Made by a program: the position numbers and the translations under genes. 64,000 nt of DNA. It comes from Pseudomonas ovata. Its GTDB lineage: Bacteria; Pseudomonadota; Gammaproteobacteria; Pseudomonadales; Pseudomonadaceae. The stretch is taken from NCBI RefSeq assembly GCF_003131185.1, contig NZ_QFFU01000010.1:62001-126000 (forward strand), in the 5' to 3' direction. Shown in pieces: positions 1 to 8,608 of the stretch. The notes under the pieces were generated by a model, which saw only the letters and a list, made by a program, of their open reading frames with translations, ran no database searches and had not been told where the DNA came from. Every line of letters starts with the position of its first letter. The first letter of the stretch is position 1.

Positions 1-1199
1 GCGACTTTCTGGGGGTCAACGTGCAGTTCCCCTATTTCGCCCCTGAGGTTTACCAGCAGCAGATGGACCGCCTCGATGCCCTCGGGCTGGGCTGGGTGCG
101 CCTGACCCTGCACTGGCCATTGATCGAACCGGTGCGCGATCAGTTTCAATTGCAGACCGTGGACGCGGCCATGGCCGCGATCCAGAGCCGGGGCTACAAG
201 ACCCTGGCGTACCTGGTCGGCTCGGCACCGTTCGCCAGCAGCGCACCGCTGGATGCCGAAAGCCGCGACCAGTACCCGCCCGTCGACTTCGCCCTGTTCG
301 CCTCGCGCATGGCGCGCCTGGCCCAGCGCTACCCGCAGGTCGACACCTGGCAGGTGTGGAACGAGCCCAATATCATCTGGCGCCCCAAGGAAGACCCGGT
401 CGCCTATGGCCGCCTGCTCAGCGTCACCGCCGAGGCCATCCGCAGCGTGGCACCGGGTAAGTCGGTCGCCACCGCCGGCATGGCCTATTACAGCCAGATG
501 CACAGCACCCCGGGCTACCTGCTGCAGACCCTGGTCGACGGCGGCCTGGGCCAGCAGAACATCGTCGCCGCCTACCACCCGTACTCGGAGTTCCCCGAAG
601 GCGACTCGCCGCCCGACCGCGACTTCCTGGTGCGCGGCAATGCCATGAACCAGTTGCTGCACGGCAACGGTGTGCAAAACGTCTGGGCCACCGAATGGGG
701 CTGGTCCAGTTATGCCGGGCCGGTGGAAATGCAGGCGATCATCGGCTTGCGCGGCCAGGCCGACTACACCCTGCGCCGCCTGGCCTTGATGAGCGCCATG
801 GATTACCAGCGCATCTTTTTGTTCAACCTGAGCGATCTGGACGAACGTGCCAGCGCCCGCGACCAAGGCTATGGACTGGTTGACCTGCAGGCCCGGCCGA
901 AACCTGTGTACCTGGCCTTGCAGAACTTCCTGGCCATCACCGGCCCGCGCCTGCTGCCTGCCGACCCGCCAGCGGTCAGCAGTGTCCCGCGCGACCTGTA
1001 CGCCGTGCCCTGGAGCCGCCCGGACGGCACGCGCCTGCTGATGGTGTGGAGCGCCAGCAGCGCCAGCCTGACCTTCCCGAACATTCGGGAAGCCGTGGTC
1101 CATGATCCGCTGGACGGCACACGAAACTCGCTGGCCAGCCGTGCAGGCGTGACCCTGGCGCTGCGCCCGACCCTGCAGATCCTGGAATGGAAGCCCTGA
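1..1199 (+). CDS. GH39/PslG-like glycoside hydrolase, 5' end outside the window
   Basis: The reading frame is open to the left edge, so the true start lies upstream; counted from the internal GTG at 21 there are 392 codons. Two motifs fit the catalytic pair of clan GH-A enzymes: WQVWNEPN (acid/base Glu about residue 115) and WATEWGWSS (nucleophile Glu about residue 225), on a background resembling GH39 and the Pseudomonas PslG hydrolase. No signal peptide can be judged because the start is missing. The stop lies three bases before the next start, and glycosyltransferases, a polymerase and a flippase follow, so a role in trimming or releasing an exopolysaccharide made by this operon is likely. 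The exact polymer is unknown. Confidence 0.8.
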   Translation, partial: DFLGVNVQFPYFAPEVYQQQMDRLDALGLGWVRLTLHWPLIEPVRDQFQLQTVDAAMAAIQSRGYKTLAYLVGSAPFASSAPLDAESRDQYPPVDFALFASRMARLAQRYPQVDTWQVWNEPNIIWRPKEDPVAYGRLLSVTAEAIRSVAPGKSVATAGMAYYSQMHSTPGYLLQTLVDGGLGQQNIVAAYHPYSEFPEGDSPPDRDFLVRGNAMNQLLHGNGVQNVWATEWGWSSYAGPVEMQAIIGLRGQADYTLRRLALMSAMDYQRIFLFNLSDLDERASARDQGYGLVDLQARPKPVYLALQNFLAITGPRLLPADPPAVSSVPRDLYAVPWSRPDGTRLLMVWSASSASLTFPNIREAVVHDPLDGTRNSLASRAGVTLALRPTLQILEWKP

Positions 1200-1202
1200 G
1201 CC

Positions 1203-2420
1203 ATGCGCATTCTCTGGACCCTGCCGTACCTGCCCTGGCCGACCACCAGCGGCGGCAAGACCCGCGAATACCACCTGCTGCGCAACCTGGCCGCGCGCGG
1301 GCACCGCATCACCTTGCTGGTGCAGTCCAAGACCGGCCTTGACCCGCAATGCCGGCAGGCCATGGAGCCCTGGCTGGAGCGCCTGATCGTGCTGCCCCGG
1401 CGCCCGTTGCGCAGCCTGCGCACACTGTTGGCGGTGGCCTTCGCGCCCGCACCGATGCTGGCCAGCATCAACGGCTATGCGCCCGAACTGGAGCGCACCT
1501 TCGAGGCACTGCTGCAAGAACACTGGGACGTGATCCAGATCCAGCACACTTACGCCTTCCAGCCGTTCGAGCGCGCCCTGCAACGCAGTGGCAAGCCGTT
1601 CATCCTCACCGAACACAACGTCGAATCGGCCCTGGGCGCGGCCAGCTACGACAAGCTGCCACGCTGGGCGGCGCCGTTCGCGGTGTATGACCGCTGGCGC
1701 TACCGGCGCTGGGAAGCGCGGGTGTTCCGCCAGGCCCACGAGTTGATCTCGGTCACCGAGGACGACGCCAAGGCCTTGTCGCGCCTGAGTGGCAAGCCGG
1801 TGTCGATCGTGGTCAACAGCGTCGATTGCGGCTATTACGCCAGCGTGTACCCCAACCGCGAAAGCCGTCACCTGTTGTTTATCGGCAACTACGAATACGC
1901 GCCCAATGTCGATGCGGTGCACTGGGCGCTGCAGGCCATCATGCCCAGGGTCTGGGCCCTGCAGCCCGACGTACACCTGACCCTCGCCGGTTTCGCCCTG
2001 CCGGCCCATTGGCGCGAGCAATGGCCCGACCCGCGCATCGAATGGCTGGGCTATGTGCCGGACCTGCGTGCCTTGCAGGGCCGCTCGGCGCTGTTCTTTG
2101 CGCCACTGCGTCAGGGCGGCGGCTCCAAGCTCAAGATTCTCGAAGCCATGGCCGCCGGCCTGCCGGTCATGACCACCCGCCAGGGCGTCTCGGGGTTGGC
2201 GGTACAGAACACCGAGCACTATCTGGGCGCCGAGCAGGCCGAGGCATTGGCACAACTGATCAGCGACTCCATCGACAACCCCCTGCGCCTGGCGCAGATC
2301 GGCGAAGCCGGTCGTGCCTATGTGCGTGCACGCCATGACTGGTCGGTGGCGGCCGCCCAGCTCGAAGGCCTCTATACCCGACTCACGCCCCCTCAGCCTG
2401 GAGCGCGTTCATGCAGATAG
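1203..2420 (+). CDS. GT4-family glycosyltransferase
   Basis: This 405-residue protein is a GT-B fold glycosyltransferase. The N-terminus has the acceptor-domain pattern (LWTLPYLPWPTTSGGKTRE, with a glycine-rich loop near residue 17). The C-terminal half carries the nucleotide-sugar signature QGGGSKLKILEAMAAGLPV around residues 304-322. It would add one sugar from a nucleotide donor to a lipid-linked intermediate at the cytoplasmic face. The start ATG lies three bases after the hydrolase stop, and the 3' end overlaps the next gene by 10 bases, so the genes are translationally coupled. Donor and linkage cannot be told from sequence. Confidence 0.88.
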   Translation: MRILWTLPYLPWPTTSGGKTREYHLLRNLAARGHRITLLVQSKTGLDPQCRQAMEPWLERLIVLPRRPLRSLRTLLAVAFAPAPMLASINGYAPELERTFEALLQEHWDVIQIQHTYAFQPFERALQRSGKPFILTEHNVESALGAASYDKLPRWAAPFAVYDRWRYRRWEARVFRQAHELISVTEDDAKALSRLSGKPVSIVVNSVDCGYYASVYPNRESRHLLFIGNYEYAPNVDAVHWALQAIMPRVWALQPDVHLTLAGFALPAHWREQWPDPRIEWLGYVPDLRALQGRSALFFAPLRQGGGSKLKILEAMAAGLPVMTTRQGVSGLAVQNTEHYLGAEQAEALAQLISDSIDNPLRLAQIGEAGRAYVRARHDWSVAAAQLEGLYTRLTPPQPGARSCR

Positions 2421-3511
2421 GTCTTGATTACCGTGCCGCTGCCGGTTACCCGTTCAGCGGGATCGGTCGGCAGAACCTGGCCCTGGAAGCGGCCTTTCGT
2501 GCCCATCCCCAGGTCAGCCTGCAACTGTTCGGCGTGGCGCCCCATGACCACCCGATCCGCAAGCGGATCTTCGCGCCGCGCTGGGCCACCCCGCTCGATG
2601 CGGTGCACCGCCTGCCCGAGCGCCTCAGATTCGAAGGGCTGTTTCTGCCCGGTGCGCTGCGCGATGCCGGCATCGAGCTGTATGTGGCCAATATCAACAT
2701 GGGTCTGCCACTGGGCCGCAAACCCGACGGCCTGAAGTACGTATTGCAACTGCATGATCTGTTCCAGCTGACGGAGAACAACAGCCACGGATCAAGGCTC
2801 AAGGCGCAGGTGTACCGCCACACCGACCGGCTGTCGATCGCTCATTCGCTGCGCGTGGCCGATCAGGTCTGGGTGCCGTCGCAATTCACCGCCGACGAGG
2901 CCCGGCGGTTGTTTCCATGGGCACAGGACAAGCTGCGGGTCCTGCCGCATGTGGTCGCAGGCTTTGCCGGGGAACCTGCCGACATCGGCGCCCTGGGCCT
3001 GCCTGAGCGCTACTGGCTGTGCGTCGGCACCCGCGAGCCGCGCAAGAACATCGCCTGGCTGGTCGAGGCCTGGCAGACCGCCCGTCTGCGCACCGCTCAA
3101 GTGCCAGACCTGGTGCTGGTGGGCGGCGATGAGCCGCTGAGCCCTGCGCAACGCAGCCTGCCAGGCCTGCATGTACTGCGCGGGCTGCAGGACGCCGAAC
3201 TGCATGCGGTGTATGCCCGGGCCGAGCGGCTCTGGCACCCGTCGCGGGCCGAAGGCTTCGGCCTGCCGGTGATCGAGGCGCTGGGCACCGGTACGCCCGT
3301 GGCGGTGGCCAGCGGCTCGTCGCTGGATGAAATCACCCCGCCCGACAGCCCGCGTTTTGTCCCCGGCGCCAGTGCCGCCCTGGTGCGCCTGATGGGTGTG
3401 CTGGCCAGCGCCGGCCCTGAAGATCCACAGCCGCTCAAGGACTGGGCCGCGCAGTATGGCGTGGACGCTTTCAGGCAGCGAATCCATGCCGCCCTGGAGA
3501 CCTTGCGCTGA
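2411..3511 (+). CDS. GT4-family glycosyltransferase (mannosyltransferase-like)
   Basis: The 366-residue product is a second GT-B glycosyltransferase. GTREPRKN near residue 206 and SRAEGFGLPVIEALGTGTPV near residue 278 are the usual GT4 motifs; the Glu pair in the second contacts the sugar nucleotide. This version of the motif is frequent in mannosyl- and rhamnosyltransferases, but specificity is not proven. It starts inside the preceding gene (10-base overlap) and its TGA overlaps the next ATG, which places it firmly in the exopolysaccharide operon. Confidence 0.88.
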   Translation: MQIGLDYRAAAGYPFSGIGRQNLALEAAFRAHPQVSLQLFGVAPHDHPIRKRIFAPRWATPLDAVHRLPERLRFEGLFLPGALRDAGIELYVANINMGLPLGRKPDGLKYVLQLHDLFQLTENNSHGSRLKAQVYRHTDRLSIAHSLRVADQVWVPSQFTADEARRLFPWAQDKLRVLPHVVAGFAGEPADIGALGLPERYWLCVGTREPRKNIAWLVEAWQTARLRTAQVPDLVLVGGDEPLSPAQRSLPGLHVLRGLQDAELHAVYARAERLWHPSRAEGFGLPVIEALGTGTPVAVASGSSLDEITPPDSPRFVPGASAALVRLMGVLASAGPEDPQPLKDWAAQYGVDAFRQRIHAALETLR

Positions 3512-4926
3512 TGCCCATTGCCTTGCCCCTTGGCGTAATCGTGGCGGTGATCTTCGGCCTGCTGATCTGGCTGGCACCGCTGCCCATGGTGCTGCTGGTG
3601 CTGGCCGGGATGGCGTCGGTCGTCACCGTGGTGCGCCGCCCGCAACTGGGGCTGCTGCTGTTCTGCGTGCTGGGCACCTTCATACCCTATTCGACCATCC
3701 AGATCGGGGTGCGCACCACGGTGTCCGAAGCCCTGATCATGCTGACCTGGGGCAGTTACCTGCTGCAATCGATGTTCTTCGACAAGCCCAGGCTGCCCGC
3801 CATGCTGCGCACCGAGCGCCTGCTGCTGGCACTGATGCTCTACAGCGCCTTCCCGTTCGTGATCGGCGAAGTGACCGTGGTTGCCGAAGGCAACGGGCCG
3901 ATCAACTGGGTGCGCTGGCTGTTCAACCTGTCGGTGTTGTTCCTGGTGCCGCGCCTGTTGCTCGACCGCCAGACCCTGGAACGCCTGGTCATGGCCGTCA
4001 TGCTCGGCACCCTGGCCATGCTGTTGCTGTCGATCCCGGTGTTTCTGGTCAATCGCTCGGCGGTGTCGATGATTCCAGTGCTGAGCGTGCTCGGCTACAG
4101 CGGCGTCGATGTCCTTAGCAGCAGCCTGACGGCGCTGGCCAATCGCATGGGCTCGCCGTGGATGCACCCCAACGTGGCCGGTGGGGCACTGGCGATGATC
4201 GTGCCACTGGCGTTCTGTTTCGGCATGACCCGCAGTGGCGGACCGCGCAGCGTGGCGCTGGCCGTGGCGGTGCTGGGGGTGATCGGCCTGCTGTTGACCG
4301 GCTCGCGCGGCGCACTGCTGAGCCTGGTGGCGATCATGCTGTGGATGGCCCGGCGGCGCATTCCGCACCTGGGCCGTATCCTGCTGGCCGGGGTGTTTGC
4401 CGGCATTGCCTTGCTGCTGTTCTACCCGCCGCTGCAAGACCGGATCATGAGCCTGTTTTCCGACGACGATGCCAGCACCGCCATTCGCTTTCTGGAGTAC
4501 ACGCACTTTCCCGATGCCGTGGCCACCTTCCCGTTCGGCATCGGCTTCAAGGTCGATCCGCCTGTGGTCAACTACACCGAGTTCGGCATTTCCAACCTGT
4601 GGCTGAACTTCGTCTATAAGCTCGGCCTGCCCGGCATGCTGCTGTTTATCGCGGTCAGCGTCAGTTGGTGGCACCAGGTACGTCCGCTTAAAGGGGCGAT
4701 TGTGCTGACCGCCGACAACGCCATTGCCCTGGGCACCCTCAGCGGCGTGCTGGCGGCGCTGTTCAGCGGCCTGTTCGACCACTACTTCAGCTTCACCAGC
4801 GTGCTGGTCGCCCTGTTCTGGCTGTTTGTCGGCATCAGCCTGCATGAGTCCAGGCGCCTGCGCGCCAGGGTGGTGGCCGATTTCAAATCCCACGTTGCGC
4901 AACCCGATCCGGGAGAACGTCCATGA
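3511..4926 (+). CDS. O-antigen ligase/polymerase (Wzy/WaaL-type) membrane protein
   Basis: This 471-residue protein is highly hydrophobic, with about ten to twelve predicted membrane spans and a large loop in the second half. The segments MGSPWMHPNVAGG (about residue 213) and TGSRGALLSLVAIML (about residue 263) are typical of the Wzy_C/O-antigen ligase family, in which the conserved Arg of GSRGA acts near the lipid-linked glycan. In a gene set with a flippase and glycosyltransferases it most likely polymerises the repeat unit. Start and stop overlap both neighbours (TGATG and ATGA junctions). Confidence 0.85.
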   Translation: MPIALPLGVIVAVIFGLLIWLAPLPMVLLVLAGMASVVTVVRRPQLGLLLFCVLGTFIPYSTIQIGVRTTVSEALIMLTWGSYLLQSMFFDKPRLPAMLRTERLLLALMLYSAFPFVIGEVTVVAEGNGPINWVRWLFNLSVLFLVPRLLLDRQTLERLVMAVMLGTLAMLLLSIPVFLVNRSAVSMIPVLSVLGYSGVDVLSSSLTALANRMGSPWMHPNVAGGALAMIVPLAFCFGMTRSGGPRSVALAVAVLGVIGLLLTGSRGALLSLVAIMLWMARRRIPHLGRILLAGVFAGIALLLFYPPLQDRIMSLFSDDDASTAIRFLEYTHFPDAVATFPFGIGFKVDPPVVNYTEFGISNLWLNFVYKLGLPGMLLFIAVSVSWWHQVRPLKGAIVLTADNAIALGTLSGVLAALFSGLFDHYFSFTSVLVALFWLFVGISLHESRRLRARVVADFKSHVAQPDPGERP

Positions 4927-5744
4927 AACATCGCCTGATGCACTCGCACAACCTGCGCGAGGCGCTGCCCCAGTACGCCGAGAAAATGGGCGTCAGCCTT
5001 GAGGAGCTGCAAGCGACCTGGCAGTGGATGCTCGACAACGAGGTGGCCTTCGAAACGCGCATCAAGGACACCACCCTGTCATTCATCTGCTACCTGAACA
5101 TCGAGCCGCGCATCGAGCCGCCTCTGGCACGGCGCTTTTATCGGTTGCTGGCCAGCGAGATGCACGGTGCGCTGATTCCGCTGTACGGCATCAACTGGCC
5201 GACCCTGCGCGACCGTATGCTGCGGGTGTGGGAGCAGCTGTACAACCTGCTGATCTGCAAGATTCCCAGCCATACCCTGCGTCTGGCCTGGCTGCGTCTG
5301 GGCGGTGCGAAGATCGGCAAGGGCTCCACCGTATGGCGCAACACCGAGGTGCTGGGCGTCGACAGCCTGCGCATCGGCGCCGACAGCACGGTCGGCTGGC
5401 ATTGCCAGCTCGATGCACGCGGCGGGCTGATCATCGGCGACCACGTGACCATCGCCTCGCATGTGCTGATCATCGCCGGCGGCCATGACCTCAAGGAGCC
5501 GGAATTCTGGGCAGTCGGGGGACCGGTGTTCATCGGCGACTACGCCTGGATCTGCAGCCGCGCCCTGCTGTCGTTCGGTGCCGACATCGGCGAGGGCGCG
5601 GTGGTCGGGGGCGCCAGCGTGGTGTCCAAGCCCATCCCGCCGTACGCCATCGTCAGTGGCCCGAATGCCGAGATCAAGGGCGAACGGGCGCGCAACCTCA
5701 AGTACAAGGTGGGCGGCAAAGGCCTGTTCACCTTGTTCCACTGA
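4923..5744 (+). CDS. WcaF-like left-handed beta-helix acetyltransferase
   Basis: The 273-residue product has an alpha-helical N-terminal region of about 120 residues, followed by hexapeptide repeats from about residue 131 (IGKGSTVWRNTEV, IGDHVTIASHV) to the end. This is the trimeric LbH fold of colanic-acid acetyltransferase WcaF and related NodL/LacA enzymes. HD in the segment AGGHD (about residue 183) corresponds to the catalytic His region. It probably O-acetylates a sugar of the exopolysaccharide. The extra N-terminal part is longer than in WcaF itself (about 180 residues) and its role is not known. The ATG overlaps the previous stop. Confidence 0.83.
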   Translation: MKHRLMHSHNLREALPQYAEKMGVSLEELQATWQWMLDNEVAFETRIKDTTLSFICYLNIEPRIEPPLARRFYRLLASEMHGALIPLYGINWPTLRDRMLRVWEQLYNLLICKIPSHTLRLAWLRLGGAKIGKGSTVWRNTEVLGVDSLRIGADSTVGWHCQLDARGGLIIGDHVTIASHVLIIAGGHDLKEPEFWAVGGPVFIGDYAWICSRALLSFGADIGEGAVVGGASVVSKPIPPYAIVSGPNAEIKGERARNLKYKVGGKGLFTLFH

Positions 5745-5754
5745 CCCGCGCACC

Positions 5755-7188
5755 GTGCTCGGCTCGACTCTGTGGCTGACCCTGGCCACCCTTACCGGCC
5801 TGGCCGCCGGCTTTGCCCGTGAATGGCTGCTGGTCGCGGCCTGGGGTGCCGGGGCACAAAGCGATGCTTTCCTGGTGTCGATGTTCCTCCCTGAGGCCTT
5901 GCGCATGGCCCTGGCCGGAGGGTTGCTCAGCGCTGCAGCGCTGCCGCTTTATCAGCAGCGCGATGAGCACCAGCAACGGCGCTGGCTGGCCGGCCTGACC
6001 CTGCCGCTGGTGCTGGGCGCGGTGTTGCTGGGGCTGTTGTTGAGCATGGGTTCGGGGTTGTGGGTGCGACTGATCGGTCCGGGCCTGCAGGCCGGGGCCT
6101 ATGCGCAAGCGGCCAACAGCCTGCAATGGCTGGCCTGGTGCGCACCGGGCTTTGTCCTGCATGCCTTGCTGTGCGTGCCGTTGCAGGCCAGGGCGCGCTT
6201 TGTCCTGGCCGGGCTCGGCTCGCTGCTGTTCAACCTGCCGCCGGTGCTGTACCTGGCGGTCCAGGGCCATGTCGCCAGCCCGATGGGCCTGGCCGGTGCC
6301 TGCCTGCTCGGCAGCCTGCTGATGCCCGCCGTCTTGCTGCCCAGCCTGTGCCGCCTTGGCTGGCGACCCTGGCAACGCGACGCCGAAACCTTCGCGGTGC
6401 GTGAACTGCTGCAGCGGATCGGCCCTTTGCTGGGCAGCAACCTGGCCAGCCAGGGCCTGGCGCTGCTGGAGCGCATGGTTGCCTCGTTGCTCGGTGAAGG
6501 CGCGGTGACCTGGATCAACTTGGCGCGCAAGCTGATCAACCTGCCGTTGATTGCGCTGATGAGCCTTAACCAGGTGCTGCTTGGCCTGATGAGCGCCAGC
6601 GCCGGCCAGCAACGCCTGGACCTGTTGCGACGCGGCCTGGCCAGTGCCACGCTGCTGACCTTGCCGGCGGTGGCCGGGCTGATCGGCGCGGCCGGCGCGC
6701 TGGTGGTGCTGTTGTTGCCGCAACAGACCCACGGCGGCCCCTTGCCGGCCCTGCTGGCCTGGTTTGCCACGCCGTTGCTGTTCAATGCCTGGAACGCCTT
6801 GCTGGCGCGTTATGCCTATGCCGACGGCGACACCCGCCTGCCGCTGAACTGCGAACTGCTGGGTAGCCTGTGCAATGCCGTGCTGCTGGCGCTGCTGCCC
6901 TGGGCGTTGGGCATCGATGGTATTGCCCTGGCGGCGCTGGGTGGTGCGCTGCTCACCGGTGCGCTGTTGCTGCGTCGCCAGGGATTGACGCAGGTTACGC
7001 CCTGGCGCCGTCATGGGCTGCTGGCCATGCTCGTCATGCTGCTGGCAGCGCTGTTGTTGCACCCGCTGCAATCGATCGTGCTGCAACTGACCCTCGCCAC
7101 GCTGTATGGTGCGGCCTTGCTGGCCGGGCTGGGGCTGTGGCTCAAGCCATGGCGGATGCAAGTCCCGGCTGAACAGGCCGATGTTTGA
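5755..7188 (+). CDS. MurJ/MviN-like lipid-linked oligosaccharide flippase
   Basis: The protein is almost wholly hydrophobic, with about 13-14 predicted membrane helices. It shows the MurJ/MviN landmarks: AAWGAGAQSDAFLVSMFLPE near the N-terminus, then GGLLSAAALPLYQQ. It belongs to the MOP superfamily and would flip the undecaprenyl-linked repeat unit across the inner membrane. The frame is open far upstream inside the acetyltransferase, but the family N-terminus begins at the GTG at 5755, 10 bases after the previous stop, giving 477 residues. No good Shine-Dalgarno is visible there, so coupling to the upstream gene is likely and the start is uncertain by a few codons. Confidence 0.82.
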   Translation: MLGSTLWLTLATLTGLAAGFAREWLLVAAWGAGAQSDAFLVSMFLPEALRMALAGGLLSAAALPLYQQRDEHQQRRWLAGLTLPLVLGAVLLGLLLSMGSGLWVRLIGPGLQAGAYAQAANSLQWLAWCAPGFVLHALLCVPLQARARFVLAGLGSLLFNLPPVLYLAVQGHVASPMGLAGACLLGSLLMPAVLLPSLCRLGWRPWQRDAETFAVRELLQRIGPLLGSNLASQGLALLERMVASLLGEGAVTWINLARKLINLPLIALMSLNQVLLGLMSASAGQQRLDLLRRGLASATLLTLPAVAGLIGAAGALVVLLLPQQTHGGPLPALLAWFATPLLFNAWNALLARYAYADGDTRLPLNCELLGSLCNAVLLALLPWALGIDGIALAALGGALLTGALLLRRQGLTQVTPWRRHGLLAMLVMLLAALLLHPLQSIVLQLTLATLYGAALLAGLGLWLKPWRMQVPAEQADV

Positions 7189-7547
7189 TGAACACCCATT
7201 ACCGGCATGACTGCGAGCCGGACTGCTCAGCCGAACCGGATTTTTGTGAGAACACCATGCTCGAAAGCAACAAACACATTGCCCTGACCGGCGAAGAAGC
7301 GCTTGAAGTGCTGGCAGAGATAGAGTTCATCCTGATTTCGCTGCATCAAATGGGCAGTTACTACCGCGACAAACCTGTCGCGCAGTACCGCAAAGCTACC
7401 ACCGATTTCATTGATGATGAAAACGTCACTCATCGGCTGGCCAAGGCCAGAAAGATCATCAGCAAAAAATTCGACACGACGCTCGGGGAGGATGAAATGG
7501 ACGATATCGAACGCCATCTGCAAAGCCTGCGATTCTGGAAGCCCTGA
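7188..7547 (+). CDS. Small protein of unknown function at the end of the exopolysaccharide operon
   Basis: I do not recognise this family. From the ATG at 7188, which overlaps the flippase stop (TGATG), the product has 119 residues. An internal ATG at 7257 would give about 96 residues starting MLESNKHIALTGEEALEVL. The protein is soluble and mostly helical (EEALEVLAEIEFILISLHQ) with a charged C-terminal half and no signal peptide or membrane span. The N-terminal extension from 7188 contains four Cys/His residues but has weaker coding character. Position suggests an accessory role in exopolysaccharide production; this is inference from location only. Confidence 0.6.
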   Translation: MNTHYRHDCEPDCSAEPDFCENTMLESNKHIALTGEEALEVLAEIEFILISLHQMGSYYRDKPVAQYRKATTDFIDDENVTHRLAKARKIISKKFDTTLGEDEMDDIERHLQSLRFWKP

Positions 7548-7596
7548 AGCCGTGCACGTGGACCGGCCAGTCATCGCGCGCAGGTGAATGGCCCGG

Positions 7597-8502
7597 CTAG
7601 CCAGGCAGCACTGCACAGATCGTCTTGAGCGTCTGGCGCAGCCAGCGGTGCGCCGGGTCCTTGTCGAAGCGCGGGTGCCAGGCCTGGATCACCGTCACTT
7701 CTTCCAGATCAAGCGGCACATCGAAGGCACGCATGCGCAGCCCCAGCCCCTGCATGCCCCAGATCACCGGCTCCGGCAGCGGCAACAGCAGGTCTGAACC
7801 GGCCACGCCGAAGATGGCCGAGTGAAAATGCGGAGTGATCAGCGCCACCCGACGCTGCAACCCCAACGCCGCCAGCGCAGGATCAATCGGCCCCTGGGCA
7901 CGGCCACGGCGCGAGACGCTGACATGGTCGAAGGCGGCAAAGCGCTCAGGCGTGATGGGCGCCTCGAAAATCGGATGCCCTTCCCTTGCCAGGCAGCAGA
8001 AGCGCGTGGTGAACAGGCTCTGCATCTTGATTTCCGGACCGAAATTGCGCCGCGAGGCGATGTACAGGTCGATGTGCCCCTCGCGCAGGGCATTGTCGTC
8101 GCCCATGCCCTCGGGCACGAAGCGCAAGGTGCAGCCCGGTGCACCGGCGCGCATGGCGTCCATCAGGCGGGCGCCGAAGGTGCCGAAGAACACATCGTTG
8201 GAGCGCACGTTGAAACACCGCTGCAGGGTGCTCATGTCCACCTCGTCACGGGCCTGGAACACCTGGCCGGCCTGCTCCAACAACTCGCGCACCTGGGCCT
8301 GCAAGGCCAGTGCCCGGGGCGTGGGCACCAGGCCGCGGCCGGCGCGCACCAGCACCGGGTCGCCCAGCGCTTCACGGATACGGGTCAGGGTCCGGCTCAT
8401 GGCCGCCGGGCTCAGGTGCATGCGCCGCGCCGCGCCCACCACACTGCCCTCATCGAGCAAAGCGTCGAGGGCGATCAAAAGATTAAGGTCCGGGAGTTGC
8501 AT
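7597..8502 (-). CDS. LysR-family transcriptional regulator
   Basis: A 301-residue LysR-type regulator. The N-terminal winged helix (LLIALDALLDEGSVVGAARRMHLSPAAMSRTLTRIREALGDPVLVR) spans about residues 7-55, and the rest is the periplasmic-binding-protein-like effector domain. It is divergent from the CAP-domain gene, whose ATG is 106 bases away. LysR proteins often control the divergent neighbour and themselves from such a gap, but no clear T-N11-A palindrome was picked out. The effector is unknown. Confidence 0.88.
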   Translation of the reverse strand: MQLPDLNLLIALDALLDEGSVVGAARRMHLSPAAMSRTLTRIREALGDPVLVRAGRGLVPTPRALALQAQVRELLEQAGQVFQARDEVDMSTLQRCFNVRSNDVFFGTFGARLMDAMRAGAPGCTLRFVPEGMGDDNALREGHIDLYIASRRNFGPEIKMQSLFTTRFCCLAREGHPIFEAPITPERFAAFDHVSVSRRGRAQGPIDPALAALGLQRRVALITPHFHSAIFGVAGSDLLLPLPEPVIWGMQGLGLRMRAFDVPLDLEEVTVIQAWHPRFDKDPAHRWLRQTLKTICAVLPG

Positions 8503-8608
8503 GACGTCATCCGTTGTCAGAGGCTCACGATGATAACGCGAAGCCAGGCAGGTCGCCGCAGCCGGTGAAATCGCGCATCATGTGCCCACTGTTGTAAGGG
8601 AGTTCTCC

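Noticed and set aside
3097..4902. 601-codon minus-strand ORF rich in Gln, His and Arg
   Set aside because: It lies antisense to the polymerase and second glycosyltransferase, and its composition is what GC-rich third-codon bias gives in the mirror frame. No family pattern is visible.
5728..7161. 477-codon minus-strand ORF
   Set aside because: It is the mirror of the hydrophobic flippase gene; Gln/Arg-rich low-complexity translation without motifs.
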